From assembly GCA_019828595.1 (NCBI GenBank), contig JAHQRK010000030.1, positions 186,001 through 250,000 of the forward strand: a stretch of 64,000 nt of DNA, given 5' to 3'. A program made the position numbers and the translations under genes. Shown here one piece after another: positions 9,940-21,075 of this stretch (position 1 is its first letter; the number at the start of each line of letters is the position of its first letter). The notes beneath the pieces are model-generated. The model saw only the letters and a program-made list of their open reading frames with translations, did not search any database and was not told where the DNA came from. This stretch comes from Aphanomyces cochlioides. Lineage: Eukaryota; Oomycota; Saprolegniomycetes; Saprolegniales; Verrucalvaceae.

Positions 9940-10625
9940 TCTTTTTAGCTTCTTTCTATTCAGGACACTACTCTTTCACGCGATCTCCTTTTCACCTCTG
10001 TAGGACACTTCTTTTCCAACATTATCTGTATTCAACTTGACAAGTATACACTGTCCACAATGGAAAATATAACAGTTAGACTTTGAACAGTATATTTCTT
10101 GGAATCACTTGGTCGATGTGCAATGAAATGGTTGAACCAGAATGTGTACAGCACTTTGAATGGTGTTTGTGGTCGCGTCACATGGATAAAGAAGGATAGA
10201 AAACATCTCTTTTGTTGTCAATCGCTTGACACTTTTTGGTGTGAACGGTTCGTGTCCCATCGGTCGAAATCGTTTTTTGCTCATAACTTTTGCAATATTG
10301 CTCCGATTGACCTCAAACTACTTGCAAACTCTTGCTTTTGAAAAGCTCTATCGATTCACACCCTCAGATACCAAAAAAAGACGACCAGAAATCGACGTAC
10401 TGTCAAAAAACGGGTTTGCAACAGCTTCATCCACACCAACGAGTTCTCCAACAAGCCGACAAGAAATCGACAGTCTCCACGGGACATTTTGGCATACAAG
10501 TATCCCGTAGACACGACGAATGCCTGGTTGCAAAAGGGTCGTCACAATCTATCCTTGTACAGACAAGAACAAGAAAGTGGACGATTTGGCGGACTTGATG
10601 CACAGACACAAAAGAACAGTAAAAA

Positions 10626-11070
10626 GGGGATGTAGCTCAGATGGTAGAGCGCCCGCTTAGCATGCGGGTAGGGGGGAAATTGGCTCAGTGGTAGAGCACA
10701 CGCTTCGTAAGCGAGAGGTCACCGGTTCGATCCCGGGCTAGGACGAGGGATTTGCAACCCCTCCACCCCCCTGTCCGAAAGCACGGTATTTAATGGGATG
10801 TATGTGATCGGGAAACTTAAGTGCGCCTCGAACTTACAAGAGAAGGATTGTCCGGAAGCGGTTACCGGAATGAAAGTGTCAGTTTAATGTGGCCGTTCTG
10901 TAAAAACGTGTCGAATCGCTGTACTACCGAAAAGGTAGAACTATCAAGACAAAGCCGTTAGACCTGGTCCAGCTGAGTTAAAGTAGTTCATATCCACTAT
11001 AACCTAGGTAATATACTCAATAAACCGCTTAGCATGCGGGAGGTACAGGGATCGATACCCTGCTTCTCCA
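10626..11070 (+). pseudogene. tRNA-Ala(AGC) interrupted by SINE (unit 6)
   Basis: 5' part 10626-10668, 3' part 11025-11070. Confidence 0.92.
10669..11024 (+). mobile_element. tRNA-derived SINE S6
   Basis: 356 bp, same as S2. Confidence 0.87.
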
Positions 11071-11071
11071 G

Positions 11072-11143
11072 GCGTCTGTAGTATAGTGGTCAGTACTTCA
11101 CGTTGTGGCCGTGACATCCCGGGTTCGACTCCCGGCAGGCGCA
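11072..11143 (+). tRNA. tRNA-His(GTG), unit 7
   Basis: Intact copy. Its downstream spacer carries a private T to G change at 11619. Confidence 0.95.
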
Positions 11144-11829
11144 TCTTTTTAGCTTCTTTCTATTCAGGACACTACTCTTTCACGCGATCTCCTTTTCACC
11201 TCTGTAGGACACTTCTTTTCCAACATTATCTGTATTCAACTTGACAAGTATACACTGTCCACAATGGAAAATATAACAGTTAGACTTTGAACAGTATATT
11301 TCTTGGAATCACTTGGTCGATGTGCAATGAAATGGTTGAACCAGAATGTGTACAGCACTTTGAATGGTGTTTGTGGTCGCGTCACATGGATAAAGAAGGA
11401 TAGAAAACATCTCTTTTGTTGTCAATCGCTTGACACTTTTTGGTGTGAACGGTTCGTGTCCCATCGGTCGAAATCGTTTTTTGCTCATAACTTTTGCAAT
11501 ATTGCTCCGATTGACCTCAAACTACTTGCAAACTCTTGCTTTTGAAAAGCTCTATCGATTCACACCCTCAGATACCAAAAAAAGACGACCAGAAATCGAC
11601 GTACTGTCAAAAAACGGGGTTGCAACAGCTTCATCCACACCAACGAGTTCTCCAACAAGCCGACAAGAAATCGACAGTCTCCACGGGACATTTTGGCATA
11701 CAAGTATCCCGTAGACACGACGAATGCCTGGTTGCAAAAGGGTCGTCACAATCTATCCTTGTACAGACAAGAACAAGAAAGTGGACGATTTGGCGGACTT
11801 GATGCACAGACACAAAAGAACAGTAAAAA

Positions 11830-12274
11830 GGGGATGTAGCTCAGATGGTAGAGCGCCCGCTTAGCATGCGGGTAGGGGGGAAATTGGCTCAGTGGTAGAG
11901 CACACGCTTCGTAAGCGAGAGGTCACCGGTTCGATCCCGGGCTAGGACGAGGGATTTGCAACCCCTCCACCCCCCTGTCCGAAAGCACGGTATTTAATGG
12001 GATGTATGTGATCGGGAAACTTAAGTGCGCCTCGAACTTACAAGAGAAGGATTGTCCGGAAGCGGTTACCGGAATGAAAGTGTCAGTTTAATGTGGCCGT
12101 TCTGTAAAAACGTGTCGAATCGCTGTACTACCGAAAAGGTAGAACTATCAAGACAAAGCCGTTAGACCTGGTCCAGCTGAGTTAAAGTAGTTCATATCCA
12201 CTATAACCTAGGTAATATACTCAATAAACCGCTTAGCATGCGGGAGGTACAGGGATCGATACCCTGCTTCTCCA
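11830..12274 (+). pseudogene. tRNA-Ala(AGC) interrupted by SINE (unit 7)
   Basis: 5' part 11830-11872, 3' part 12229-12274. Confidence 0.92.
11873..12228 (+). mobile_element. tRNA-derived SINE S7
   Basis: 356 bp, same as S2. Confidence 0.87.
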
Positions 12275-12275
12275 G

Positions 12276-12347
12276 GCGTCTGTAGTATAGTGGTCAGTAC
12301 TTCACGTTGTGGCCGTGACATCCCGGGTTCGACTCCCGGCAGGCGCA
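12276..12347 (+). tRNA. tRNA-His(GTG), unit 8
   Basis: Intact copy. Its downstream spacer carries a private G to T change at 12622. Confidence 0.95.
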
Positions 12348-13033
12348 TCTTTTTAGCTTCTTTCTATTCAGGACACTACTCTTTCACGCGATCTCCTTTT
12401 CACCTCTGTAGGACACTTCTTTTCCAACATTATCTGTATTCAACTTGACAAGTATACACTGTCCACAATGGAAAATATAACAGTTAGACTTTGAACAGTA
12501 TATTTCTTGGAATCACTTGGTCGATGTGCAATGAAATGGTTGAACCAGAATGTGTACAGCACTTTGAATGGTGTTTGTGGTCGCGTCACATGGATAAAGA
12601 AGGATAGAAAACATCTCTTTTTTTGTCAATCGCTTGACACTTTTTGGTGTGAACGGTTCGTGTCCCATCGGTCGAAATCGTTTTTTGCTCATAACTTTTG
12701 CAATATTGCTCCGATTGACCTCAAACTACTTGCAAACTCTTGCTTTTGAAAAGCTCTATCGATTCACACCCTCAGATACCAAAAAAAGACGACCAGAAAT
12801 CGACGTACTGTCAAAAAACGGGTTTGCAACAGCTTCATCCACACCAACGAGTTCTCCAACAAGCCGACAAGAAATCGACAGTCTCCACGGGACATTTTGG
12901 CATACAAGTATCCCGTAGACACGACGAATGCCTGGTTGCAAAAGGGTCGTCACAATCTATCCTTGTACAGACAAGAACAAGAAAGTGGACGATTTGGCGG
13001 ACTTGATGCACAGACACAAAAGAACAGTAAAAA

Positions 13034-13478
13034 GGGGATGTAGCTCAGATGGTAGAGCGCCCGCTTAGCATGCGGGTAGGGGGGAAATTGGCTCAGTGGT
13101 AGAGCACACGCTTCGTAAGCGAGAGGTCACCGGTTCGATCCCGGGCTAGGACGAGGGATTTGCAACCCCTCCACCCCCCTGTCCGAAAGCACGGTATTTA
13201 ATGGGATGTATGTGATCGGGAAACTTAAGTGCGCCTCGAACTTACAAGAGAAGGATTGTCCGGAAGCGGTTACCGGAATGAAAGTGTCAGTTTAATGTGG
13301 CCGTTCTGTAAAAACGTGTCGAATCGCTGTACTACCGAAAAGGTAGAACTATCAAGACAAAGCCGTTAGACCTGGTCCAGCTGAGTTAAAGTAGTTCATA
13401 TCCACTATAACCTAGGTAATATACTCAATAAACCGCTTAGCATGCGGGAGGTACAGGGATCGATACCCTGCTTCTCCA
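13034..13478 (+). pseudogene. tRNA-Ala(AGC) interrupted by SINE (unit 8)
   Basis: 5' part 13034-13076, 3' part 13433-13478. Last SINE-bearing locus in the window. Confidence 0.92.
13077..13432 (+). mobile_element. tRNA-derived SINE S8
   Basis: 356 bp, same as S2. Confidence 0.87.
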
Positions 13479-13479
13479 G

Positions 13480-13551
13480 GCGTCTGTAGTATAGTGGTCA
13501 GTACTTCACGTTGTGGCCGTGACATCCCGGGTTCGACTCCCGGCAGGCGCA
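13480..13551 (+). tRNA. tRNA-His(GTG), unit 9
   Basis: Intact copy; the spacer 13552-14237 leads to the tRNA-Ala hit by LINE A1. Confidence 0.95.
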
Positions 13552-14237
13552 TCTTTTTAGCTTCTTTCTATTCAGGACACTACTCTTTCACGCGATCTCC
13601 TTTTCACCTCTGTAGGACACTTCTTTTCCAACATTATCTGTATTCAACTTGACAAGTATACACTGTCCACAATGGAAAATATAACAGTTAGACTTTGAAC
13701 AGTATATTTCTTGGAATCACTTGGTCGATGTGCAATGAAATGGTTGAACCAGAATGTGTACAGCACTTTGAATGGTGTTTGTGGTCGCGTCACATGGATA
13801 AAGAAGGATAGAAAACATCTCTTTTGTTGTCAATCGCTTGACACTTTTTGGTGTGAACGGTTCGTGTCCCATCGGTCGAAATCGTTTTTTGCTCATAACT
13901 TTTGCAATATTGCTCCGATTGACCTCAAACTACTTGCAAACTCTTGCTTTTGAAAAGCTCTATCGATTCACACCCTCAGATACCAAAAAAAGACGACCAG
14001 AAATCGACGTACTGTCAAAAAACGGGTTTGCAACAGCTTCATCCACACCAACGAGTTCTCCAACAAGCCGACAAGAAATCGACAGTCTCCACGGGACATT
14101 TTGGCATACAAGTATCCCGTAGACACGACGAATGCCTGGTTGCAAAAGGGTCGTCACAATCTATCCTTGTACAGACAAGAACAAGAAAGTGGACGATTTG
14201 GCGGACTTGATGCACAGACACAAAAGAACAGTAAAAA

Positions 14238-14280
14238 GGGGATGTAGCTCAGATGGTAGAGCGCCCGCTTAGCATGCGGG
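14238..14280 (+). pseudogene. tRNA-Ala(AGC) 5' part, left of A1
   Basis: Positions 1-43 including box A and the whole anticodon arm. The partner 3' part is at 23517-23562, on the other side of the 9.2-kb element. Confidence 0.92.
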
Positions 14281-14361
14281 ACTTTCGTTTTTGCTTTGTA
14301 GGTTAAACTACCACAGCCCCCCAACGGAAAATCTTGCTTTTTAGGTGCTTTCGACAACGTC

Positions 14362-16889
14362 ATGGCCTCTAGCGCGGAAAAAACCATCCTTTCGACGGTG
14401 TCTCGATTCGCTCAACGTGAATCGACGCCTGACCCTAGCCAAGCGACGCCCGGTCCGAGCCGAGAAGCCGCTGAAAAACCTCCTTCCTCTAGGAACAGCG
14501 CCGCTGCGTCCGACTCTCTTCGTAGGGAAAATGTTTCCAACCAAGATGGTGTTGACTTAGGTGGTGACACTGGTCCAAATATGGACAAAAAAAATGGACC
14601 CGATGATGCAGGAATGGGTATGGATATATTAATGGTTCCAACGAAAAACCTGCCTCTGACGCCAATGGTGGCAAATTACCCAAGGATTCTGACAAGCCTG
14701 GGGAGAATATTACCCATCCTGACGGCACCCCTCATGGACGAGTTTTACCTAATTCGAAAAATCCCTCCAAAGATGGGACAAACTCTCCTGCCAAACCCTC
14801 CAACCCCAAAAAACAAGCTTCGTCCAACAACGAAGGCAAAAAAACCAACTCGAAGAAAAATAATGTATGGGAAGGAGCCCGCCATGTGAAAACCCAATTG
14901 GTTCGCAACACTGGTGGGCATCCCATTGACGACTCTGAATTGGAAGAATTAATTCGACAAGCTCGAGAATTCCGCCAAAACCCTACTGCTATGGATGAAT
15001 TCATTGAAGACATCTTGAAAACTCCATCCTCGAAGGCTTGCACTGTGGACATTCCTCTGGGAGAAGCTTTCCGTCAAGTCAAGGACTACCAAATCCGAGC
15101 GAATTTAATTACCCAAAACCCGGGTACGCTTTGGGAATCGAAATTCAAGGAAATTCTGTTCCACAAGAAAAACCCGACTACTCTCTCTTTGACGTTTTAT
15201 GACGATGATCTATTGCGCAAAACTTGTGGAACCTCCCTTCGTCTGGGAAAACAAGAATTTACTGTGCCTGAATATTCTCCCCACTCGAAACTTTATTTTA
15301 TTACTTTCAACAACCTGGTGGATCACGATATTCAAAAAGCGATTTTGAAAAAGTTGGAAGAGCTCACTCACTGCGTCATTGTTGGTTTTAACCCCAGTAC
15401 TGACAATTTATTACGCTCGACCCAATTTCGAGTCCTTTTTGACTCCGAAACTCCTCCTTTGGCATTGGTACCAGATGATGGAGGCGAGCCTCTGAGAGAA
15501 ATCGAGATCCAAAACCAAGTTTATGTTTTTCAACATAAAATTCGGTCCCTCAATCAAACGGTCCCTCCCAGCGTTCAAGCTAGACTGGAAAAAGCCAAAC
15601 AAAAAGACGACGCTAAAAAGAATACAGACCATGTCGAGGAAAACGCTACAGAGGAAAAAACTGATGCTCCCGAAAATCCATCGACAGAAAACCAACCACC
15701 CAACACCCCGAAGGAAAATACTGGCACAACTGGAAACTCCGAATCCCCTAATGCCGATCCCAAGGAAAATCAAAATGGCAAGGAAAACTTTGTCGACCTG
15801 TCAAGCGATGTGGACATGGAACAAGAGGAGAAATCAAATATCGAAGAGGAAGAAATGGTAGCTCAACCCAAGAAGATATTAAATCCTCCACAATCACCCA
15901 AGGGCTCGAGCGAGAATAATATTATTCTCACAGACAAACCCAATTTATCCCAGGACGAATTTAAACCAACTCGAGCCGGTTTAATTCAAGGTCCCCAATA
16001 CAAAATATCAGCTACCTCGATTCCAACACAAAATCGATTCGCTATCCTCAGCTCAGACGACTCTGACGTGACAACTTCAGGCACAACGGTTCCTCGATTC
16101 CATCTTGATATCGTTCCTACCGACACGCCCAAAAAACGTCCTGCTTCGTCCCCAAAATCAACGATACCCAAAAAAATTCCAGCCTCTACGAAACCAGCAG
16201 GAGCCAAAGTGAAGGCTCAAATCACAGAGCTGAAGAAAAATCTGAATGAATCTACCAACCCATTGGTATTTCATGATGAAACCCTCAACCAACCTGGCTT
16301 TATTGGAAATATCTATATGGACCCAAAATCTCGCAAAATCGCATCCAATTTAATTGCCTCGAGAGGAATTATACGTTTAATGGCTGGAGAAAATCCCATG
16401 CAAGCTATTGATGAAGAACGATTTACCTCGTACTACCAAAAACAGCATGGCCATCCTCCTCCTGAAAATTACAGCCCCACAAATCTATTCCAAAGTTTGT
16501 GTCCAAATGACGAAGACTACCACATGAGAAGATCTCTAGCAGCAATCGATCTATTTCTGTCCAACAGAGCACCTGAAGCTTATACGAACGATGAGTATAT
16601 TAATCTGTGCCTGAAAGACAAAGTCCACCGTTGGCCCAATTGCAATTTAATCACGGACGCCTCCTTGATTAAATTAATTTCCAGTCCCGCTGCTGGAAAC
16701 CTGGTGCAACATCATAAAATTGAAGAAGAGTTGAGCCATATTGTGAAAGATCTGGCACTCCAAACAATTGACCCTACGAAGTGTTTTGACTCGGATACTG
16801 ATGCCTTGTTAACTTTACTTCCGGACGAAAAGGCTCCTGAACTCGACTACAAAGAACTTGGCGATGGTGACAATGCAGACTCCAATTGA
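14362..16889 (+). pseudogene. LINE A ORF1 protein, one frameshift (A1)
   Basis: ORF1 encodes the RNA-binding, Gag-like partner of the ORF2 polyprotein. The unbroken frame would be 841 codons. The N-terminus (about 1-170) is Ser/Pro/Asn/Lys-rich and probably disordered. A folded module at about 260-390 carries GKQEFTVP (~295) and STQFRVLF (~352) and resembles an RRM-like ORF1 core, and LINE B has a similar block. Next comes an acidic Lys/Glu/Pro linker, then a helical C-terminal domain from about 650. No CCHC zinc knuckle is visible. In this copy TA is inserted near 14624-14629 (GGATATATTAATGG against GGATATTAATGG in A2 and A5), so translation from the ATG at 14362 ends at 14889. The rest is open from 14886. 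Confidence 0.85.
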
Positions 16890-16989
16890 CTCGCCAACAC
16901 ACAAAATCAATTAAAACCACAATCACCACACCCCGACCCAAACCAACACAACGACTTGAAGTCAAAAAATCAAAACCCAAATATTAATC

Positions 16990-19900
16990 ATGACCGTGAC
17001 CACAATTAACGCGCTACCACAAGCCATTATCGACTGGGATATTAGCTTGTTTTCTCTCAACACAAATGGTCTCTCCAACTCTTTCCACCACCTTCTCAAG
17101 AACTTTCTCCTCAAAAACTCTATCTCACTTATCCAAGAAACTCGACTGCCTTACCCCAGCGACCATGGCAAAATCAATTTCTACTGGAAAAAACATACCA
17201 ACCAACAAGGCACTTTCTTCTACGAGGAGCCAATTTATTCCATCAGCAATACCTCTCATCCTACTGGAGGCCTTGCTACATTTATTCATCCTGACTGCCC
17301 TCTGGACAATTGCACCAATTTAAACCACTCTTGGGACAAACCTCTCCTCCGTGGTCGTTATTTACTTATATCGGCCACTCTGGACAATATCCCGGTTTTT
17401 ATTCACAACATCTATGCTCCGTACGACTATCACGACCGTGTGGATTTTTTTAATGATCTGCCTCGCGATTTTCCACCCGAAGCTTTTCATATTGTTGGTG
17501 GCGACTTTAACGTTATTTTCTCCCCAACATTAGATTCATGCCGTCCTTCGACTCATGCGACTCATGGCTCATATGAACTCAACCTATGGCTACAAGATTT
17601 ACACCTCGTTGACATTTTCCGTCAACAAAATCCACTGAAACGTGCTTTCACAAGTCCAAAATTTGTCAATCGGCTTGACTATATTTTCATCTCGTCTGCT
17701 ATGGCATCCCTACGTCATCTGAAATTTCGTCACCTGGAACTAATTCCTCATGCTGACCACACTCCCTGCAAATTATTGACCAAACGTCCAGCAGTATCAA
17801 TGGGACCTGGTCCATGGAAAACACCACAATGGGTTCTCAACAATGACAAGGCCAAATTCATTATCTCTCGTCAACTTGAAACCTTCCTTACCAAGACCCA
17901 ATTAAACTCAAATGTTGGTCTACATTTCGACACCATGATCACCAACATGCGAAATCAATTAAAATACCTACACGACGAGTTGGTCGAAAATCAACAAAGG
18001 CCTCTCAAGAAATTATCTATGGATTTGGCTTTATTGATTCGGGATTACCAAAACGCCCCATGTGCGTCCTTGATGGCACGTATCAAAACAATTCAAGCTG
18101 CCATACATGAATACCATGACAGGAAAAAAGTCCTACGGGAAGATACTGCTATGCAAACTCATCTCGAGAAAGCGGAAAGGTGTACCAAATTTCACCTGAA
18201 GCCACCTCGCACAATCCCTTTACAAAAATCTCCCTTCAAGGCACTCAAAATGTCCAATGGAAATATTGCTTCTGATCAACAATCAATTTCCTCGACACTC
18301 CACGAGTTTTATTCTGACCTGTATGGCGACCATGAGGCAGTTGACAAGGAAAGAATGGCCAAGTATTTAAAAACTCTGATATCTCGCCGACTCAATATCG
18401 ACGACAAGAGATTTATTGGGGCTCCTCTCACGGCAAACGAATTTTATTTTGCCATTAAACACTCCAAACGGAATTCAACTCCTGGGCCAAATTCACTGCC
18501 CTACGAAATTTTGAAAATGTTTCCCCATGAATGGTCCCTGGCTTTGGAAATGCTATACTATTACCAAATCAACTCTCACTCCAACTTGGCACCCTCCCAA
18601 TTGACAAGTTTAATTGTACTGCTGTACAAAAAGGACGACAAACTACTCCCAAAAAATTACCGTCCCATCAGCTTGGTCAATATCGACGTGAAAATCCTCA
18701 CAATGGTCCTTGCAGAACGAATGCAGAGAATCATTCAGTCGATAGTCCACCCGGATCAAACAGGTTTTATTCGTGGTCGATCAATCCAAACCAATTTACT
18801 GCGCTTGGAAGACCTGAATCACTTTATGAAGTTTTATTCCTCCGAGTCTATTGTGGCCCTCTTGGACTTTGAAAAAGCCTTTGATAGGGTCAACCATTCC
18901 TATTTATTGGCAACCCTGAAGGAATTTAATTTTCCACCGTCCTTTCTCAACATGGTCAAAGTGCTTTATTCAAATCGTCGTGGACGAATTATTGTCAATG
19001 GACATTTATCCAACCCATTTAAGATCCAACGTGGTGTTTTACAAGGCGACCCATTATCACCTCTTTTATTTGTCTTGGCGCTAGAACCTATGTGTTTAGC
19101 CATACGCAAGAGAAAAGATTTGGGCATACGAATTGGTCATCACACTCACACCGGGAGCTATTATGCAGACGACTCCCAATTGTACTCCAAAAATACATCG
19201 ACGTTGCAACTCCAACTCGACATCGTCAAAAAATTCTGTGATATCTCTGGTTTCAAGTTAAATCTCTCCAAGACAGAATTATTAACCCATGCCAATTTAC
19301 CTCCAGACCTGGCACCTTTGGCTATTACTGATGACAAACCTGCTAAATCGTTGGGCCTTTTAATTTCTCCCAACATCACAGCCACAACACGTTTAAATTC
19401 GCTATTGGAGAAATTGGTCTCAAGAACACAATTATGGTCTTATCGAGCACGAACCCTACCCGGAAAAGTGACAATCCTAAGGTCAATTTGTTTTCCTGTG
19501 CTCTGGTATCAACTCCAATTTATTCCGATCGACAAAGAATATGCCAAACTATTCGACAAGGTCGCCAAGCAATTTATTCACGGCGATACAATTGATCCAT
19601 ATTCGACTCAACGTTATTTGCATCAATTCAACTCGGACATTATTTTCCTTCCAAAAGCACAAGGTGGTCTCGGATTTAAATCGTCTACCCACTGGTGGTC
19701 AAAACTACACCGGGTCATGACCTTTAAATGCTTCAAGCTACTCCTAGCACCACCTCACAACTCGTATGGTCAAACGAAATTGCCAGCATGGCTATCCATT
19801 GGAGAATATTTACTCTCCAGAGCCTTCAGTCCATGGGGAAATTTTTATGATCTCCTTTTCATGAGTCCACACTCTAGTATGTACAAAGCCATATCACACC

Positions 19901-21075
19901 AAGATAAGGTTCCACCTCTCTGGTCAGCATTTACTCGACTATGGTTATCCTTATCTCCAACCCCACTTAAATTTCCCACAGTACAAGTCGATGGAAATTT
20001 TCCACTTTGGCACAATCAATTCTTACCCTTGGAGAAAACTGTCTTTGAACACTGCTATCCAAAGACTTATGATTATGCTGTATCACTGGCAAAATTAAAT
20101 TTTACCCATGTTCGCCACCTACTCGATGAAAATGGCAATCTTATGGATCGGAAAATCCTGTTAGATTGGATTAAATCTCAATGCTCAAGACGCCATTTAG
20201 CCACTCCCGATCATAAATGGTGGTATGCTCTACACGGGAGACTTAAAGCTATTCTACCATCTCCACCCGAGGACACAGAAATTAATTTTCGTCAGCCTAC
20301 ACCTTATCGGCAAACTGCTACCGAAATTACTTGGGCTGGAAATTTTAAAGACGGCTTTTTACCCTTTATTGATGCCACCTTGGATGATTTAACTCATGAA
20401 TTTAAATCCAAATCAGCTCAGGAGGTTTTACCCACAGCGCATTTATTGGTACCCTCGGATTTTTATGCCCACAAGGAAAATATTAAAGTGGTCGCATTCT
20501 ACAGGCAGCCCAAATTTATTCTGCCAACGTATAGTGCTTTCATATATCGACTGCTTATACGAGCCTTACCTCTCCGATACAAATTCAAGTACTCGGACGA
20601 TATCCCGAACACTTGTATTTTTTGTCATGAAGTGGAGACGTATAAACATTTCACCTTGGACTGTCCATATACTCGAGCATGTTGGAGTCCATTTAAATCC
20701 ATGGCCAGATCCCTTAACTTTACTTGGCCAACTACCATGGAAAAAATATTCTTCTCTCCTATAGCACTCCAAGACAAAGACCTCCAAGCTGGATTTAATT
20801 TGCTGTGGCCAATTTTTTTATCTTGTATTTGGTATACAATATGGAAAACTCGGTGCGACCGGATTTACCGTCCAGATTTACCTAACAAAACACCTATGAC
20901 GATATCCAGCTTAGCAGGACACATTATAAAGCGGCATCTGTACCAAGTCAATCGAGCCTCCTTGGACGACTCCACGAAGGCTTCCTTGACATCGGTGCTT
21001 CATAGTTTGCACCAGAATGAGTGGTTCTCTGCCCAAATCTTACCACAATCTCAAAACGAGACCTTGGAACCTTAA
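16990..21075 (+). CDS. LINE A ORF2: APE endonuclease / reverse transcriptase (A1)
   Basis: An intact 1361-aa polyprotein starting at an ATG, 100 bp after the ORF1 stop. The N-terminal APE-type endonuclease (about 17-260) shows NTNGL (24-28), QET with Glu50, NIYAP (140-144), GDFN (171-174), RLDYIF (228-233) and ADH (255-257). It should nick tRNA-Ala and expose the primer. The reverse transcriptase (about 480-800) shows YRPISL (557-562), LLDFEKAFDRVNH with catalytic Asp626, GVLQGDPLSP (682-691) and YADD (725-728), where most LINEs have FADD. A CX2CX7HX4C knuckle lies at 1209-1225. No RNase H domain is seen. Architecture fits the L1/Tx1 group; clade placement needs a tree. The protein would act in the nucleus with ORF1 protein and element RNA. 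Confidence 0.95.
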   Translation: MTVTTINALPQAIIDWDISLFSLNTNGLSNSFHHLLKNFLLKNSISLIQETRLPYPSDHGKINFYWKKHTNQQGTFFYEEPIYSISNTSHPTGGLATFIHPDCPLDNCTNLNHSWDKPLLRGRYLLISATLDNIPVFIHNIYAPYDYHDRVDFFNDLPRDFPPEAFHIVGGDFNVIFSPTLDSCRPSTHATHGSYELNLWLQDLHLVDIFRQQNPLKRAFTSPKFVNRLDYIFISSAMASLRHLKFRHLELIPHADHTPCKLLTKRPAVSMGPGPWKTPQWVLNNDKAKFIISRQLETFLTKTQLNSNVGLHFDTMITNMRNQLKYLHDELVENQQRPLKKLSMDLALLIRDYQNAPCASLMARIKTIQAAIHEYHDRKKVLREDTAMQTHLEKAERCTKFHLKPPRTIPLQKSPFKALKMSNGNIASDQQSISSTLHEFYSDLYGDHEAVDKERMAKYLKTLISRRLNIDDKRFIGAPLTANEFYFAIKHSKRNSTPGPNSLPYEILKMFPHEWSLALEMLYYYQINSHSNLAPSQLTSLIVLLYKKDDKLLPKNYRPISLVNIDVKILTMVLAERMQRIIQSIVHPDQTGFIRGRSIQTNLLRLEDLNHFMKFYSSESIVALLDFEKAFDRVNHSYLLATLKEFNFPPSFLNMVKVLYSNRRGRIIVNGHLSNPFKIQRGVLQGDPLSPLLFVLALEPMCLAIRKRKDLGIRIGHHTHTGSYYADDSQLYSKNTSTLQLQLDIVKKFCDISGFKLNLSKTELLTHANLPPDLAPLAITDDKPAKSLGLLISPNITATTRLNSLLEKLVSRTQLWSYRARTLPGKVTILRSICFPVLWYQLQFIPIDKEYAKLFDKVAKQFIHGDTIDPYSTQRYLHQFNSDIIFLPKAQGGLGFKSSTHWWSKLHRVMTFKCFKLLLAPPHNSYGQTKLPAWLSIGEYLLSRAFSPWGNFYDLLFMSPHSSMYKAISHQDKVPPLWSAFTRLWLSLSPTPLKFPTVQVDGNFPLWHNQFLPLEKTVFEHCYPKTYDYAVSLAKLNFTHVRHLLDENGNLMDRKILLDWIKSQCSRRHLATPDHKWWYALHGRLKAILPSPPEDTEINFRQPTPYRQTATEITWAGNFKDGFLPFIDATLDDLTHEFKSKSAQEVLPTAHLLVPSDFYAHKENIKVVAFYRQPKFILPTYSAFIYRLLIRALPLRYKFKYSDDIPNTCIFCHEVETYKHFTLDCPYTRACWSPFKSMARSLNFTWPTTMEKIFFSPIALQDKDLQAGFNLLWPIFLSCIWYTIWKTRCDRIYRPDLPNKTPMTISSLAGHIIKRHLYQVNRASLDDSTKASLTSVLHSLHQNEWFSAQILPQSQNETLEP

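Larger units (their letters stand above)
3801..14280 (+). repeat. Tandem tRNA-Ala/tRNA-His array, nine units
   Basis: Units begin at 3801, 5004, 6208, 7412, 8616, 9821, 11025, 12229 and 13433 (counted from tRNA-Ala position 28). The period is 1203-1205 bp when a SINE is present. Subtracting the SINE (355/356 bp) and its 16-bp duplication gives an ancestral unit of 832 bp. Units are almost identical. Differences seen are one C missing in the SINE C-run of unit 1, TTCC for TAC near 9115 in unit 5, T to G at 11619 and G to T at 12622. The sequence identity extends through spacer and SINE, so unit amplification or homogenisation is more likely than separate SINE insertions. Confidence 0.93.

Noticed and set aside
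5852..13432. Eight independent SINE insertions
   Set aside because: SINE and flanking spacer are equally near-identical in all units, so block amplification of one insertion is simpler.
3801..14280. CRISPR array or bacterial tRNA operon
   Set aside because: The 1.2-kb period, Pol III boxes and terminators, and LINEs with APE endonuclease make this eukaryotic; there is no short repeat-spacer pattern.
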